From Arbacia lixula (taxonomy: Eukaryota > Echinodermata > Echinoidea > Arbacioida > Arbaciidae), in NCBI GenBank assembly GCA_963669155.1, contig OZ022589.1, positions 10,776,845-10,840,844 on the forward strand: a stretch of DNA of 64,000 nt, in the 5' to 3' direction. This document shows, in pieces, positions 1 to 55,899 of the stretch (positions are counted from its first letter, which is position 1; each line of letters starts with the position of its first letter). Position numbers and translations under genes: made by a program. The notes under the pieces were generated by a model. That model was not told where the DNA came from and searched no databases. It was given only the letters and a program-made list of their open reading frames with translations.

Positions 1-509
1 TGAAGAACATTATTTATCGATACTACGAAAGAGTACAAGTGACTGGAAGTATATATAGCTATACATCTATATATGTAGGAGAGAAATGTTCCTAAACAAT
101 AGAAAAAGAGAATAAAGTTTTCATTGTCCCAATCATTTGCCAATGAATAATTCATGAGTTCAAGCCTCTCATCCCTTTTGCTCATATATTGATCATTTTT
201 ATTACAACATTTCTTACCCGCGTTCAAATTGAATGTAACGTTCTATATTTCGAGTATGTGAAGCTTTAACAGAACTACCAAAGGAAGTTTTGTCAGATTT
301 AATACGCCCTTATCAAGTTTCTCTAGTAGATGAAAGATACACCAGCCCGAGTGCAGTTGGTGTATCAAAAAAAAAACGGAAATTGAAAAAAAAAACAGGA
401 AATATTTATACGTAACTTATCTTTCTTTAAATCCTGCCTACCTATTGGAGGTGCTTGGTTTACCTTGGGCTTCACTGTAGTCTTTTTGAGTGATATTACA
501 CGATGTGTC

Positions 510-1092
510 TTAAAAGGGTTACTAAATTAGAAAAATAAGTTCCCACTGATCTGTGTAAAATTATCCACTGAAAACGAATTTCACATTTGTTTGCCGTGAT
601 AAAGTCTCATTTTGACAAAAATTTGAAGAAAAAAAAACGCACACCTCCAGTCACGTTAGAAAAGTCAAAATGCGATAAATGCCAACGGCGTGTACGGAAG
701 TCAACAATAGACCATTTTCGTAATGTATTCACAACTTTCCCCCTAACTGCGTAGTAACGCGTTATTGCATTCAACTGTATATTGTCCTTCATATTCAATG
801 GATGGAATGTACTTTGAATCTATTAGTTGATGCTACTCGGACAAACCTCGGACAAGCTTCAGGGCTCCCATTGGTAACGTATTGTTTGAACGGAGTGAAT
901 AAAATATTTTATTCACGCCGTTGGCATTTATGGCGTTTTGACTTTTCTGACGTCACTGAAGGTGTGCGGTTTTTTTTCAAATGTTCATCAAAATCAGACT
1001 TTATTGCGGCAAATGAATGTGAAATTCGTTTTTAGTGGATAATTTTACATAGATTAATGGGAACTTAATTTTCTAATTTACTAACCCTTTAA
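510..1092. repeat. TTAA-bounded foldback element (MITE-like)
   Basis: The two halves are inverted copies. AAGGGTTACTAAATTAG at 514 mirrors CTAATTTACTAACCCT ending at 1088, and the match continues inward (ATTTATCGC/ATGGCG...GACTTTTCT blocks). TTAA flanks both ends (510-513 and 1089-1092), as left by piggyBac-type insertion. There is no coding capacity. The right arm holds the CRE-like palindrome TGACGTCA. Confidence 0.75.
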
Positions 1093-3374
1093 TAAGGGTG
1101 TTTCCTCCGCAGGTGTCACTTTACATTGGCTGTGCGTGCGCGTGATCGTTCTTAATTTCGCGAAAGAAGGATTTTTTTAAGTGTGTTCGCGAAATGCAAG
1201 CTTTTTTTATGACAACATACTCGGCAAAAGATTTTTCGTGAGTCATGGGCATGTGGAGTTTGTTTGGGGCGCTTTTTGTAAAATTGGACTTGAAATGCAA
1301 AAAAGGGGATAATTTTGGGGCTACCCCATACTCGTTTGGTGAGGTAAAAACAGGTGAGACGACACTTCAGAAATAGGGGGTGATCATTTTGAGTTAAGGA
1401 ACGATCATGTGTTCCGCCTTAGAATATCAAATAGCACCATCTGGAGGTTTCCAGGATTTCCAGGATCTGCCAGCCATAAGGCAAATCACTAACGAATTTT
1501 ATCAAAATGTTATCAAATGTCTTCAAAAGATGAAATGTGACTTATATATATGTATACAAAAAACCCTGTCAGTCTCTGTATGATTAATTTTCGTGATTTT
1601 ATTAACCATCACAACTGATATTCATTAAATTTAGCAGCATTTTATGTGTTTTTTTTTTATAATCGATCAGAGAGAATCAACAAATCATCTAGCTCAGTAT
1701 TACAATTATGGTGCATAATATCCGTATGTAAAAAATAAAATGGGTTAAAATATGGTCTAACCATGGAACTCACTTTATTATATACATTAACGTGTGGTGG
1801 GCAAGAGTTGATTGTGAAGCTCCGATTTAATACAAATATCATGATTTCATTTTCTGTCATAATTAAAACACATGGTAATTTTCTTAATTTGACAACTGCT
1901 ATCCAGAGAGAAAGACGATTAACATATGCAGTGTAGGGTATCGTACAATGAAATACAAAAACACCCTCAACATTTCATTCTCATATCGATTCAAATAGGC
2001 ACAGAAATGGCTTGATGGGGCCACACGATACAAGGTAAACGACCAAACTACTTCTAGATTAAGAAACATATCGACAGTTGCTCCAACCCTCTCGCTCTGG
2101 CTAAGTCCCTGCGATACCACACTGGATTACATTTAATAAATGCCGATGTAAATATAAATGTGACTGACGGAAGTTATGTCATCTTTGGCAATACGTATAT
2201 ATTTGTACAAAACCACACAAACGTATCAAAATTGCTACATGTTCACGAAAATCACAGTGTTAACAGTCATCATGCGATTTAAGCACCGTCATAGAAAATT
2301 TGGATATCATTAGTACTGGGGTAATCTTTACTATCTTCAGAGGTTGTATAATTCTCACATTAATGACGCATCAATATCTGAATATAATGGATATACATAT
2401 TAACACATACTACAGACACACACGGTACATTTCTATCGAATTTAATTGCATTGTTATGAGTGTTGCATTGTATGATTTCGAGACATTATTGCGACTGTAA
2501 TTTGACATCAAGTGAAAAAAAAACAATTCATTTTAAACATTTAAAAATATATAAAAAACACTGAGTTAAGATTTATTTCAGCTTCTTGTCCATCCACTAA
2601 GTAGACACGCAACGTGGTAATCCAACTTTGATACAACTATTACAACTCATCTAATACCATACAGATGTCACGCTATTCTGTTACATGTTACACAAAGAAA
2701 AAACTTCAATCCATGAAGAACATTTAAAATCGAATTTAATTACTTTAAAAAATGTTACAATACAAACAATTACATACAGATTTCTCCGTTCTCTGCACAT
2801 ACTTTAATGCACTGAAATGAAGAGGTACTTCTGATGAATTAGAAAGCGGTTATCCTCTTATGAAAGGTACATAAATGAGCATGAATGATTCGGCAATGGA
2901 AGTAAAATATCAAAGTACGGTATGATATATTTTGAAAGCTTTGAACATGTGACGAAAAGAAGATCAAACCTTACTATCTTAAGGGTCTATTAAGTTGACA
3001 CCCACCAGTGGTTATGCCATGTTTGATTCAACATTATGCATACTGTGTAATAAAGTTGAAGTTTAGGCAGTCAACAAGCTAAACACGCTGCTTTAAATAC
3101 TGAAAAAAACATGTTTGTTTAGATGTATTTGTTTTCCTATAGAGTGCCGCGTGCACTGAAATAGTTTAACATTCAATTGTATCTCAATGTAAAATAAGGT
3201 GCCTTAATAAATCATAACGTAATGTGTTTCCAGTATTCAGAAGTTACACGTGTTCCCCGCTTGTTGTAGAGGTAAACCTGAGATATGTTAATGTAAGACT
3301 TGCACATGTGATGTTCTGACACTACTCTATCGCACAATCACAATTCTCTGGGGAATAATTCAAATTTTACAATG

Positions 3375-3380
3375 TTTATT
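3375..3380 (-). promoter_or_regulatory. Candidate polyadenylation signal of the mosaic protease gene
   Basis: AATAAA on the minus strand begins 9 bases after the TGA. It is close to the stop for a functional signal. Another AATAAA lies at 2577-2572, which would give a 3'UTR of about 0.8 kb. Either may be used; the sequence does not decide. Confidence 0.3.
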
Positions 3381-3388
3381 TCGTTCTC

Positions 3389-46264
<42,876 letters not shown>

Positions 46265-46339
46265 GTTGCCTGGCGTAGCTTTGGTAGCACAAGACAAGTA
46301 CTACCGTGCTACTATCGATATAGAAGCAGCAGATGTAGT

Positions 46340-46350
46340 ATTAGTAGTAT

Positions 46351-46402
<52 letters not shown>
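46340..46402. repeat. (TAG)n microsatellite just upstream of exon 1
   Basis: About 20 units of TAG starting roughly 75 bases upstream of the start codon on the gene strand, so inside or next to the 5'UTR. Confidence 0.9.
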
Positions 46403-46403
<1 letters not shown>

Positions 46404-46959
46404 ATGGAAGTAGAAGTAGTCTGTGCGAAGGTGGAAGGAGGACGCAGGGTGAAAGGAGAAGAACATTATTTCGAAGAGAAAAGTTAAAGTAAAAATATAA
46501 TAGGAATATAATCATGGCGGCTGACTTATTGATTAAGCAGGTAAGTTCAGCTTTCATTTACAAACTCACTGAAAAAAACACATTTGTGGACCATTGAGAC
46601 ATTCGGTAAAATGATTGTGTATCATGATCCAAAGGGTTCACTTCCCAGCTTTTGATTGAATTCGATTTGCCGAGATCATGTGGTTATAGCAATGCGAACA
46701 TATTGAGGTTTGGTTTTTGTAGATTTTGCAGGGTTTTTTTTTCACGCGAGATTCAAAATAACCATAGCATATAGAAAAATGAATTACATCTATGCATCGG
46801 CGATTCGTTATGATCAGCAAGTAACATTTAAAAATGCGTTTTTACCTTACTCAGCAGATGATGACTTTATAATCCTGACAAAACGGACAGCAATTGTCGA
46901 AGATAGCTGGATATCCTTTATGTATCCTTAACACTCTGCCTCATTGCCTGTCTGTCTCC

Positions 46960-48610
46960 ACATACAGAAGTACTGTACACTTACACGTTGATATGTCGTT
47001 GATAAAAAAATCCTTAAAACATGAGTGACCGCTCAGAAGAAGAGACTCCTGTCGGTCTGATTTAATACAAGTTGAGTGCAGCCTAAGCAAGTGATGCTGT
47101 TCCTGAAATTGACGTAAAAATAGACATGACACCACATCCGGGCGCGACGTACACATGTCTTTGTAGACACAACCGCTTGTGTCTACATAATAATTTATGA
47201 CGACTGCAAACAGAATCCTCTCCACGATACAAAAAAAAAGCTATGACGATGATAATTGTGGAATACTACTGCAATAATCTAATATTTGAATTAATTACCT
47301 ATATAACATCTATCGTTGTAAATACTTTTTACACAAATGGGAGAGTAGATAGTGTAGAAGGTGAAATTTCCTGGGGAATGCAGCTGCCACGGTTTTACCA
47401 GAAATGAAATTCATTGAGCAGCATATTAGAGGTCCCCATACATCCAGATGTATGTTGATTTCTGTTGATGCAAATCATTATGTATGTTACAAAATCACTA
47501 ACTGATCAATGTAAGTATATTTCATATATTTAAATACAATATTGCTTTATTTTTATCAGCACTGCTAAGCCCCGCCTCCAAAAAATCCTTCAGCTCAAGA
47601 ATCCCATCGTGACATCGTCAAAGGTAAAAATTAGGAAAGAAGGGCGGGGGTATGACACGAAGAGACATGGAAATCAACCGTATCTGGACGTTCAATGACT
47701 TATTTTTCAGTCCCATTAAAGCCACCCCTCCACCACCACCACCACCACCACCACCACCACCACCACCACCACCACCACCACCACCACCACCCCCACCACC
47801 CCCACCCCCTCAGCCACCCCATCCGTTAACCCCAACCCACCGTGATCGAGTTTCATTTTCGATTGTTCCCCCCCCCCTCACTATTGGAAACGCGTCCAAT
47901 GTAGTGTTTGTCTAGTGTGAAGAACCACGCATATCATTATTGCATGGTAGCCAGAAAAGTCGGGTAAGGGTGAGAACACCCAAAACGCAAGAGGAGCAAA
48001 CACTTTGACCATGCAGCTCTCCTTAACGTGCTTTCACAGATCGGGTGCCATACAAAGTACTGTTCTATAGGATGTGTTTGTATAGGTACTGGGAACAGCG
48101 ATGGTTGGCTTTTCATGGGTTAATACCGCCAACCCTATTAACTAAGATTTCTTGTAGTGGCTCAAATAAATCAGGAACATGAGAAAGATATATGATCTGG
48201 TGGGAACTAATGTTTTACATCATTGTGATCATGTTCTCGACTAATATATATGTATAAACAATTACAAATCAAGTAAAAAAAATGAATTGATAACTCTAAA
48301 AATAAGTGTAATATCATGTATTCTGCCTTATATAGAGTAATATGTAAATACGTGTAAACACATTTATACAGTGAAACATGTAAACAAAAAGCACCACTGT
48401 TTGTAACGACCACATCTGTAAGGACCATTAAAGTAGAATCCCTTGTATAACACTTTCGAAATAGCCAAAAAAAAACACGAAGTAAATTTCCTTTGTAGAC
48501 CCAACCTCTTGTGTCTACAGTTTGTTATGAAGACTGCAAACAAAGTCACTCACCACAGGCAACGTTTGTCCTATTTCGGGATTCATGTTGATTGTGGAAT
48601 ATTACCGCAA
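46960..48610. repeat. Diverged direct repeat pair
   Basis: tttgtagacacaaccgcttg (47160) and the gcaaacagaatc / attgtggaatactactgcaa blocks recur at 48490-48610 as tttgtagacccaacctcttg, gcaaacaaagtc and attgtggaatattaccgcaa. The interval between copies contains the CCA tract. Confidence 0.55.
47729..47816. repeat. (CCA)n tract
   Basis: About 80 bases of CCA/CCC triplets. It reads as poly-Pro in one frame, with no sign of a surrounding gene. Confidence 0.9.
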
Positions 48611-48959
48611 TATAGGTACATATGTGAATACAAAATCCATATCAGGGTGTATGATATGATATGAGTGGGTAGAGGAAAGAGGTAAAAGGTTGAGAAAGGT
48701 GACATTGATCGATCACATTCGAAATGTCATTTATAAAAAAAAATATGTTTTAAAGGCCGAATGATATTATCATTCATTCTTATTTTCATAATTTTTATTC
48801 TCATAATTGTAGCACTGCTGCCCTAGAATCCTTCCCCCATAATAGTACTAGTCTTACATATCAAAATTATCTCTGAGGATATTTTTTCTCATTCTATATT
48901 CTTAAATTCAATTATTAAAAGTGAGCTAGTCGATATATGCATATCTTATGATTATGATT

Positions 48960-49940
48960 ACTTAAATGTCTGTATTTTGAAAAAGATTATTCATCAAATT
49001 GCAATACCTTTGGTGAATGTCTGTAAACCATGATATACTGTTGAATAAATCAAATTATTATGGCATTCGTGGTACTCCTTTTAATGGTTCCTTAGTTACC
49101 TTAAAGATTGTCCGTCCCTTTTGCAAGCTTAAAATTTGAAATCGTCTATCACGATCGTAAATTGAAGAAAGTGTGATTCAAGACCATTTCTAAGAATGTA
49201 GCATGTTGAAGCTTTCTGTATACGTAAAAATTTAGCCGTTAAATTTCAAACCGACTTTTTTTAGTACTACGAAAAAAGTATTAGTCTTTGTTACAGTATC
49301 TATTTTGTTATTATGCATGTGTGAAATCCTAATTTTATGAGTAATTACCAAACTTTGGAGATGATTCCTTCTACATAACAATTTTTTCATAATACGTTTT
49401 ATAATTTAACAAACAGATTAATCAATAAAGCAGATATCTAAAAACAAACTGCTAAGAGCCTGAGGTAAAGACTATTAATCAGACGTTGTTTACTTGCATT
49501 ATCTGAATTTTACACTGCGTATCCGTTTCAAATTATGAATATGCAGCTTGCTAACACTTCTCTATATGTTTTTCCAATGTTTCGATGGTTTTGTGATGAT
49601 CTGAAAAAAGGACGGGCTGTCTTTAATGATCGTACCCAATATACGCATTTCGCTAATTGTTCATCAACTCAAGCCTCAACTCAACAATGTGTACCTCAAG
49701 GTTCTCTATCAGGTCCCCTTTTATTTATATTATATATTAATGATATAACCAAATCGTCTAATAAAGTTGAATTTGTATTATATGCTGATGATGCAATATT
49801 ATTTTATAGTCAACCAGATACTGATGATATAAGAAAGAATATTGAAACCCAATGGAATAGAGTTATTACATGATTTAATGTCAATAAACTTTGAATTAAT
49901 TTTGACAAAACATACTTTGTCCGATTTTGTAGATATATTT
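48960..49940 (+). mobile_element. LINE reverse-transcriptase fragment split by a TTAA element
   Basis: Plus-strand translations on both sides of the nested element belong to one RT domain. On the left are VNHDILLNKSNYYGIRG and WFLSYL (different frames, so frameshifted); on the right are NDRTQYTHFANCSS, VPQGSLSGPLLFILYINDI and the catalytic YADD (49781-49792). In-frame stops follow. The motif spacing is that of Jockey/CR1/I-type non-LTR elements. The element is dead and truncated on both sides. Confidence 0.85.
49105..49622. mobile_element. TTAA-flanked terminal-inverted-repeat element, copy 1
   Basis: 518 bases with inverted ends AGATTGTCCGTCCC / GGACGGGCTGTCT and exact TTAA duplications at 49101-49104 and 49623-49626. 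There is no transposase ORF. It interrupts the LINE RT frame: removing it and one TTAA makes the flanking RT sequence contiguous, which proves the insertion. The pattern fits a piggyBac-type non-autonomous element. Confidence 0.9.
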
Positions 49941-50316
49941 TCTATATATCGGATTGATAGAAAATGGGGGACGGAATCCTCGGGTAAAACGGACCTCCCA
50001 CTTTATTTCCATCATAATGTAATCGTGGATAAATCCAACCATTGCATGACATTCTTCTTCCTGAGAAACGACTTAAGTAAAGCTATCATTTAGAGCCGCT
50101 TCTGTGTGTCGTCTGTGTAGGAACAAACGAAAATATTACTGCATGACATAGGGATGAATGACTTAACAACTTAAAATTTCTTTTTATCAATACATATTTT
50201 GTTTGATGTTGTGATGAAATTAGATTTTCTACTCAACGATGTAAACAGGGCCTGATGATCAATTTATTATTTGTTTCTCGTGTAGTGTCGTTGTAGTGTA
50301 AGCATGGGCGGAAATC

Positions 50317-50356
<40 letters not shown>

Positions 50357-50420
50357 CGCGTCCCCCCACCATTTGGAAAGGGGGGGGACACAATATCAAA
50401 TGTCCCCCCCCCCCCCCACT

Positions 50421-50620
50421 NNNNNNNNNNNNNNNNNNNNNNNNNNNNNNNNNNNNNNNNNNNNNNNNNNNNNNNNNNNNNNNNNNNNNNNNNNNNNNNN
50501 NNNNNNNNNNNNNNNNNNNNNNNNNNNNNNNNNNNNNNNNNNNNNNNNNNNNNNNNNNNNNNNNNNNNNNNNNNNNNNNNNNNNNNNNNNNNNNNNNNNN
50601 NNNNNNNNNNNNNNNNNNNN
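50421..50620. other. Assembly gap (200 N) between G and C homopolymers
   Basis: Exactly 200 N, preceded by runs of G (50317-50355) and C (50404-50418). The gap size is probably a placeholder. The homopolymers resemble the poly-C foldback family at 58737-59476, so a collapsed element is likely. Confidence 0.95.
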
Positions 50621-51002
50621 TTCGAAAGAGGTATTGGCCAGAAACTAATATGCCGTTTACTGGTTGTCGTTATAGTGCTCCAAGTAAGACCCGGATGTGA
50701 AGTTCACTGCCCCGTTCCAAGCCTCGTACGCCACCCTTCACCCTGCCTTCGCGCCACTCAACGGGCGGTAAACCGAATCTGCACTTGGTATCTTGAGAGT
50801 ACTTCCGAGGATAAGGTTTTTCCTCTTTATTGATATCCTTGTGGAAAGTGAAGCAACAGTGACCTTGCACTTCACCGAGAATCTCCCGGAAGTTTGTACA
50901 TCCGCGTTGTCATGATTTTCTTTGTGTCTTTAAGGTGTTTCTATTTCTGTTTGAAAAAATCATCGTACAAACTTACCGCATAAATATATTTCTTTACAAA
51001 GT

Positions 51003-51048
51003 ACTAATAAATATAAGACAAGGAGAGGGGAGAGAGAGGGGGAGGCAG

Positions 51049-51105
<57 letters not shown>

Positions 51106-51240
51106 GGAGAGAGAGAGGGGGAGGGAGAAAGAGTGAAAGAGAGAGAGATGGAGAGAGAGAGAGGAGGGAGAGAAAGAGAGAGGAGAGAGAGAGAGAGAGA
51201 AGGGGAGAGAGAGAGAGAGAGAGAGAGGGGGGGAGGGGAG
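51003..51240. repeat. (GA)n-rich tract
   Basis: About 240 bases of GA repeats with GGGA interruptions. It gives Arg/Glu-rich and Ser/Leu-rich open frames on opposite strands, which are artefacts. Confidence 0.95.
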
Positions 51241-52643
51241 TGCTGTCTTGAGAAACTCTAACAACGAAACAAAGTCAAAATACCAAAACGGCTAGAGGGG
51301 AATTCTCACACACCAAAATTACATCTCAGTACTTCCTGAGATCTTGACCAAGGTCAACTTTTATGCACGGACATGCGGAAGAAAGGGCATTGACTGAGGC
51401 ATGATTTTTTTTAAATTTCAAACCGTGGTTGAATGAAGTAAATGAAATGGAATGAAATGCTCGTATGTTGCACGTTTATTCTTTTAATCCAGTTTGATTC
51501 GGCTGAATGCTTGGGGAGCTAGCTGCAGGCTCTTCGCACGTATAGCGCAGGAATTCGTCATATCCAATCGCCATGGTAATTGTTCTTCAAATTCTTTTCA
51601 GCTATTTATGCAGGGTATTGGAAGACTTGGAGTGTGTCGCACTTAATCTATTATTCTGAACATCATGAGTATGCTTTCATTGTTAGAAATATCAGGATTT
51701 GTGATATACAGTGTACGCGTATGTGAAGATTGGTTGACACTCACTTGACCTGCACCATTTTGCATTTTCTGGAAAAGTTAAAATATGATTTTCTGGTAGA
51801 ATTTGAGACTCTATCACCATGATCAAGGTTTGGCAAAAATACTCTTTTATATATTAATCTTAAATTCTGCTCATTGATAAAATATCGCCATGAACCCGAA
51901 TCTGCCACCATTCTAACTTTTTTCTTACATTAATTTTAAACTAGATTGAAACATGGTAAACGTTCCATTTTTTTAACTCCTTCTCCAAAATAAACACCAA
52001 GACGTATTTCGAAAATATTCGACTTCGACCAATTTCTTTGTTTCGTCTTTCTCCCCCCCCCCCTCCCTCTATTACATTATCTGCTTCTCTCTAACGATGT
52101 ATCCGCTCCCACCCCCTCTCTCTCTCTGCGCAAATCTGCCTTCGTGTCTCACATATTTGTATACCCCCCCCCTCCCCCAACACCACCACCCTCTTCTTCC
52201 CCTCTTTCTCTCTTGCTCTCTCTCGCTGACCACCCCCTCTCTCGTTTCCTCTCTCTTAGAGAGATTGCGAAATGACCGGTGGTATTCCCCTTTTCTTCAC
52301 TTTCAGGGAGGTAAAGAAACGGGAATTCCCGGGCACATTATAACAAACACATCTTATTCTTCACAAGTTCTCCTCATTCGTTTGGCCTTGCCTATTGTTT
52401 TCTTGTTTGTCAAAAGAGTGAGAGGGGAAATCCCCTGGGGACAGAGAGAATGGTGGATCCAATGTTGCCCTTTGAACACCTTTTTTAAACAAAAAATATG
52501 AATGTTGTTGCTGTTTAATTTCTAGGTAGTTATGCAAATATCAGCAAAGAGCGACGGAGCTCAGAGAGTCAAGTTACAGATATTGTGCTGCCAGACGCCC
52601 CTTGTTAACAAGACTCTCTCGAATGCAAATGCATTAGTGTTAA

Positions 52644-53051
52644 AAGGATAGTTTACCCTGAAATTATTTTGGTTTCAATAGGAGACACATGAAAGAAATA
52701 TATTAGGGAATGTTTGACGAAAATCGGTCAAAAGAATAGAAAGTTATCGGTATTTGATTTAAAAGTTTTGATTTTGTGACGTCACTTGCGAGGTGCTCTC
52801 CCGTATGCTGTGCACAATTTGTTTGGAAAATGGCAATTTTCTCAAAAGGATATATCTATGTACCTATCATTAGCCACTTGTTGTTACACACATATCGCTG
52901 TGAAAAGAATGTATTCCTTCATCAAAGAACACAAAAAAAACATTTTATGGAAAACGTAGTACACAACATAATGGGAGAGCACCTCGCACGTTACGTCGCG
53001 AAGTAAAAACTTTAAAATCAAATAACTTTCTTTTCGGGGTGAACTATCCCT
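52644..53051. repeat. Complete TTAA foldback element with CRE-like palindrome
   Basis: The best copy of this family: left end AAGGATAGTTTACCCTGAAA, right end GGGGTGAACTATCCCT, TTAA at 52640-52643 and 53052-53055. The left arm carries gtgacgtcacttgcgaggtg; the right arm has the mirrored gagcacctcgcacgttacgt. 408 bases, no ORF. Confidence 0.85.
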
Positions 53052-53204
53052 TTAAGGCAACCAGCCTTCCGAAGTCTCGTCTACTTCAATGATGTATCTT
53101 ATTTTCAAGGCGGCCCCATAGTTTCAATGTACAGTAACAGTTCGAAAGTGCCATTTTATAACATTTGCCCCCTAAGTGTATGGTGGCCTGCAGTTTTAAG
53201 ATCA

Positions 53205-53386
53205 AACTTGAAATGCTCTTAAATGAAAAGTGTATCTCGCAGGTGACGTCATGCACAAAATCAAAATTAAAACTATCGTAACTTTCTTATCCTTTGACCG
53301 ATTTTCATCAAACTTTTACTAATATGTATTTTTCATGTTTGTGCCTTAAAGCAAACTTTATTTCAGGGTAGGACTAACATTTTAAA
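53205..53386. repeat. Partial copy of the TTAA foldback family
   Basis: Right-arm fragment starting gcaggtgacgtcatgcacaa, with tttgaccgattttcatcaaa and a degenerate end. It lies 150 bases from the complete copy. Confidence 0.6.
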
Positions 53387-54017
53387 GTTTGCGTCCTTGC
53401 CCCCTTCTTTAAACAATAACACAGATTTATGATAACAAAATGCCGGGGAGTGGCAGTTTAACTTGCTCAGAGAGTGGCAGGTTAACATGCACACAATCCC
53501 GTTTCCCGGTTAAGATAATATAATCAATACTAAAAAAACATGATCAGCGGCATGTGTGTTCAGTGTCTACCCTGGATCTTGCATTGTATGAGTCTACAAC
53601 GACGCGCTTTGCCTAGATCACACACGATCATAATCTAGAGGCATTTCGCTATGTTCGCGAGTGTGCGTACGCAAATTTTGGAATTCAAGCCTGATTAACC
53701 TCATGACGAAACCAACAGTCACATATAAAATCCTGCCGTACGGTGAGCCAACGGTAGCTGTGTAACTGGACTGGCCAGTCGGAAATCTGTTACTGACAAC
53801 TGCTTGGTGGAAAAGAGGTAAGCCAACTCAAGTTCTTTTTCTCAAAACCAAACCACGGTATCAAGGCACAATGAGAAGAATAGCTAGGGTGGAGGGTTGC
53901 AATGCGGAACTTTGTGAACATTTTTGATAATAGTGGATGTGGAGAGAAAGTGGAAGGGAATATTCAGGTGCAAGATATAAAGGAGAAACATGAAGAGCAG
54001 ACATAACGCATATAATC

Positions 54018-54237
54018 TCTGTCTGTCTGTCTGTCTGTTTGTCTGTTTGTATGTCTGTCTGTATGTCTGTCTGTCTCTCTCTCTCTCTCCATCTATCAAT
54101 TTGTCTCCCTATCTCTCCGTCAGTCTCTCTATATGTCTGTCTCTATCTCTGTCTGTCTCCCTGTCTGTCGCTCTATCTGTCTCTATCTCTGCCTTCCTCT
54201 CTCTTTCTCTACTTCTGCCTCGCTCTCCCCTTTTCCG

Positions 54238-54318
<81 letters not shown>
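54018..54318. repeat. Compound microsatellite (CTGT)n (CT)n (CA)n
   Basis: Three hundred bases moving from CTGT to CT to CA repeats. The long Ser/Leu-rich frames over it are repeat artefacts. Confidence 0.95.
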
Positions 54319-54319
<1 letters not shown>

Positions 54320-55108
54320 CCCTACCTCTTTTCTCTCTCTCCCTCCCTCTCTTCAGTGCTTGCATTTCCTTTCTCTCCCTCTTACACACCCTCTCTCTTT
54401 CCTTATTGGTCTTTCCCACCAATTTTGTTTTGAAATTACACATGATATACTCTAATTTGTTTACATGGTTCACATCTTATTGTCGCAAGATCATTGACCA
54501 ACTCTTTTTTCGCCAAAGGTTTAGTAACTCATCGGTGCTGTTTTCATTTACACGTACAGAATAACATAATTATCTACATCGATTCTCCTTCATTAACTAG
54601 TAAAAGTTATATTCCTTGAAGGGAAGTTCTTGCTTGGTGAGAAGTATATGATGAGTTTCACTGTATACCGTGTGTTAGTCATTAAAAAGACTTCTGGATT
54701 GTTCTTTGGGGATAACTTTGAATGGAGCTGCTCAGCCTTTGTAGAGCGAGATGACAAAAAGATAATATCTAGTGAAGCGGGATCGATCATCGCCACCTCT
54801 GACGATGATCTGTCAACCAGGTTAGAAACGTCGAGTCATCATGTGGTCATCATCTCTTTTCAGAAACAACCTCTCAGGAAGAATACTCTCGTGCAGCCTC
54901 TCCACTTTTCTCACCTCCTCTCTGAGCATCTCTTCTCAGAGCTATTCTTGAAGAATAAGCAAAGAGTCCTTTTAAAGGATGAACACATGAGCTGATATAC
55001 TCAGCGAACTTGAATTTTGACTCAGAATATTCGAGTTCCATACAATCTATGACCGTGAATAGCATATTGGCGCCGTTTTTTGTTTTTTTTAGTGTTTTTC
55101 ATACTTAA

Positions 55109-55628
55109 AGACAGCCCATCCCTTTTTCAGATGACCACAAAACCATCGAAACATTGGCAAAACATATAGAGAAGTGTTAGCAAGCTGTATAATCATAATT
55201 TGAAACTGATACGTAGTGTAAAATTCATATAATGCACGTAAACAACGTCTGGTTAATAGTCTTTACCTCAGGCTCTTAGCAGTTTGTGTTGAAATATCTG
55301 CTTTATTGATTAAACTGTTCATTGAATTATAAAACGCATCCTGAAAAAATATGGTTCTATAGAAGTAATCATCTCCAAAGTTTGGTCATTAATCATAAAA
55401 TTAGGATTTCATACATGCATAATAACCACACAGAGACTGTAACAAAGACTAATACTTTTTTCGTGGTACGAAAAAAGTCGGTTTGAAATTTAACGGCTGA
55501 AATTTTTACATATACAGAAAGCTTCAACATGCTATATTCTCAGAAGTGGTCTTGAATCACACTTTCTTCAATTTACGATCGTGATAGACGATTTCAAATT
55601 TTACGCTTGCAAAAGGGACGGACAATCT
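55109..55628. mobile_element. TTAA-flanked terminal-inverted-repeat element, copy 2 (inverted)
   Basis: 520 bases, the reverse complement of copy 1 along its full length (for example AGACAGCCCATCCC at the left end, GGGACGGACAATCT at the right). TTAA is at 55105-55108 and 55629-55632. The copies differ at scattered positions, so insertion was not very recent. Confidence 0.9.
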
Positions 55629-55899
55629 TTAATCAAGTCAGTGTTCTGAATACAAACCGACTTGGCTAAATACAGGTTTGGACTCCAGCTTCTTCCAGAA
55701 TACTTCCCGTTGTCTACCGTACCTGAAACTCGTCGTTTTCTTAACATGTACGGATAGGGCCTAACCGTCACAACAGGCGACTCCCAAGTCGCACTTACAC
55801 ACAGCTTGCTCTTCATATCGTACACCTAGGCCTATTGCCCAAAAGTTACAAAAGAACCATATCGATTGTTGCGGTGGTAGATCGTCGTGATTACGTAAC

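Larger units (their letters stand above)
1..3388. other. Region downstream of the protease gene: no gene recognised
   Basis: AT-rich sequence with only short ORFs of no recognisable family. It holds one TTAA-bounded foldback element (510-1092). It probably includes the 3'UTR of the protease gene at its right side. Confidence 0.6.
46265..55899. other. Region between two divergent genes: no host gene recognised
   Basis: Contains the promoter-proximal (TAG)n tract, a diverged direct repeat, a CCA tract, a LINE fragment with nested TTAA element, an assembly gap, GA- and CT-rich microsatellites and a TTAA foldback copy. A 121-codon open frame at 54630-54995 matches nothing I recognise. The 5'UTR and promoter of both flanking genes must lie here, but no TATA box or other core element stands out. 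Confidence 0.6.

Noticed and set aside
46265-46297. Earlier start of the protease at a TTG codon
   Set aside because: Not an ATG; the ATG at 46264 is the first after an in-frame stop and has a good context.
47652-47915. Poly-Pro open frame
   Set aside because: Produced by a (CCA)n microsatellite.
49535-49632. N-terminal residues of the 112-codon ORF as part of a reverse transcriptase
   Set aside because: These bases belong to the TTAA element nested in the LINE; the RT homology starts only after 49626.
50935-51264. Arg/Glu-rich and Ser/Leu-rich frames
   Set aside because: Translations of a (GA)n tract on either strand.
54630-54995. 121-codon plus-strand open frame
   Set aside because: No recognisable family, no splice-site support and no partner exons; could be chance in this region.
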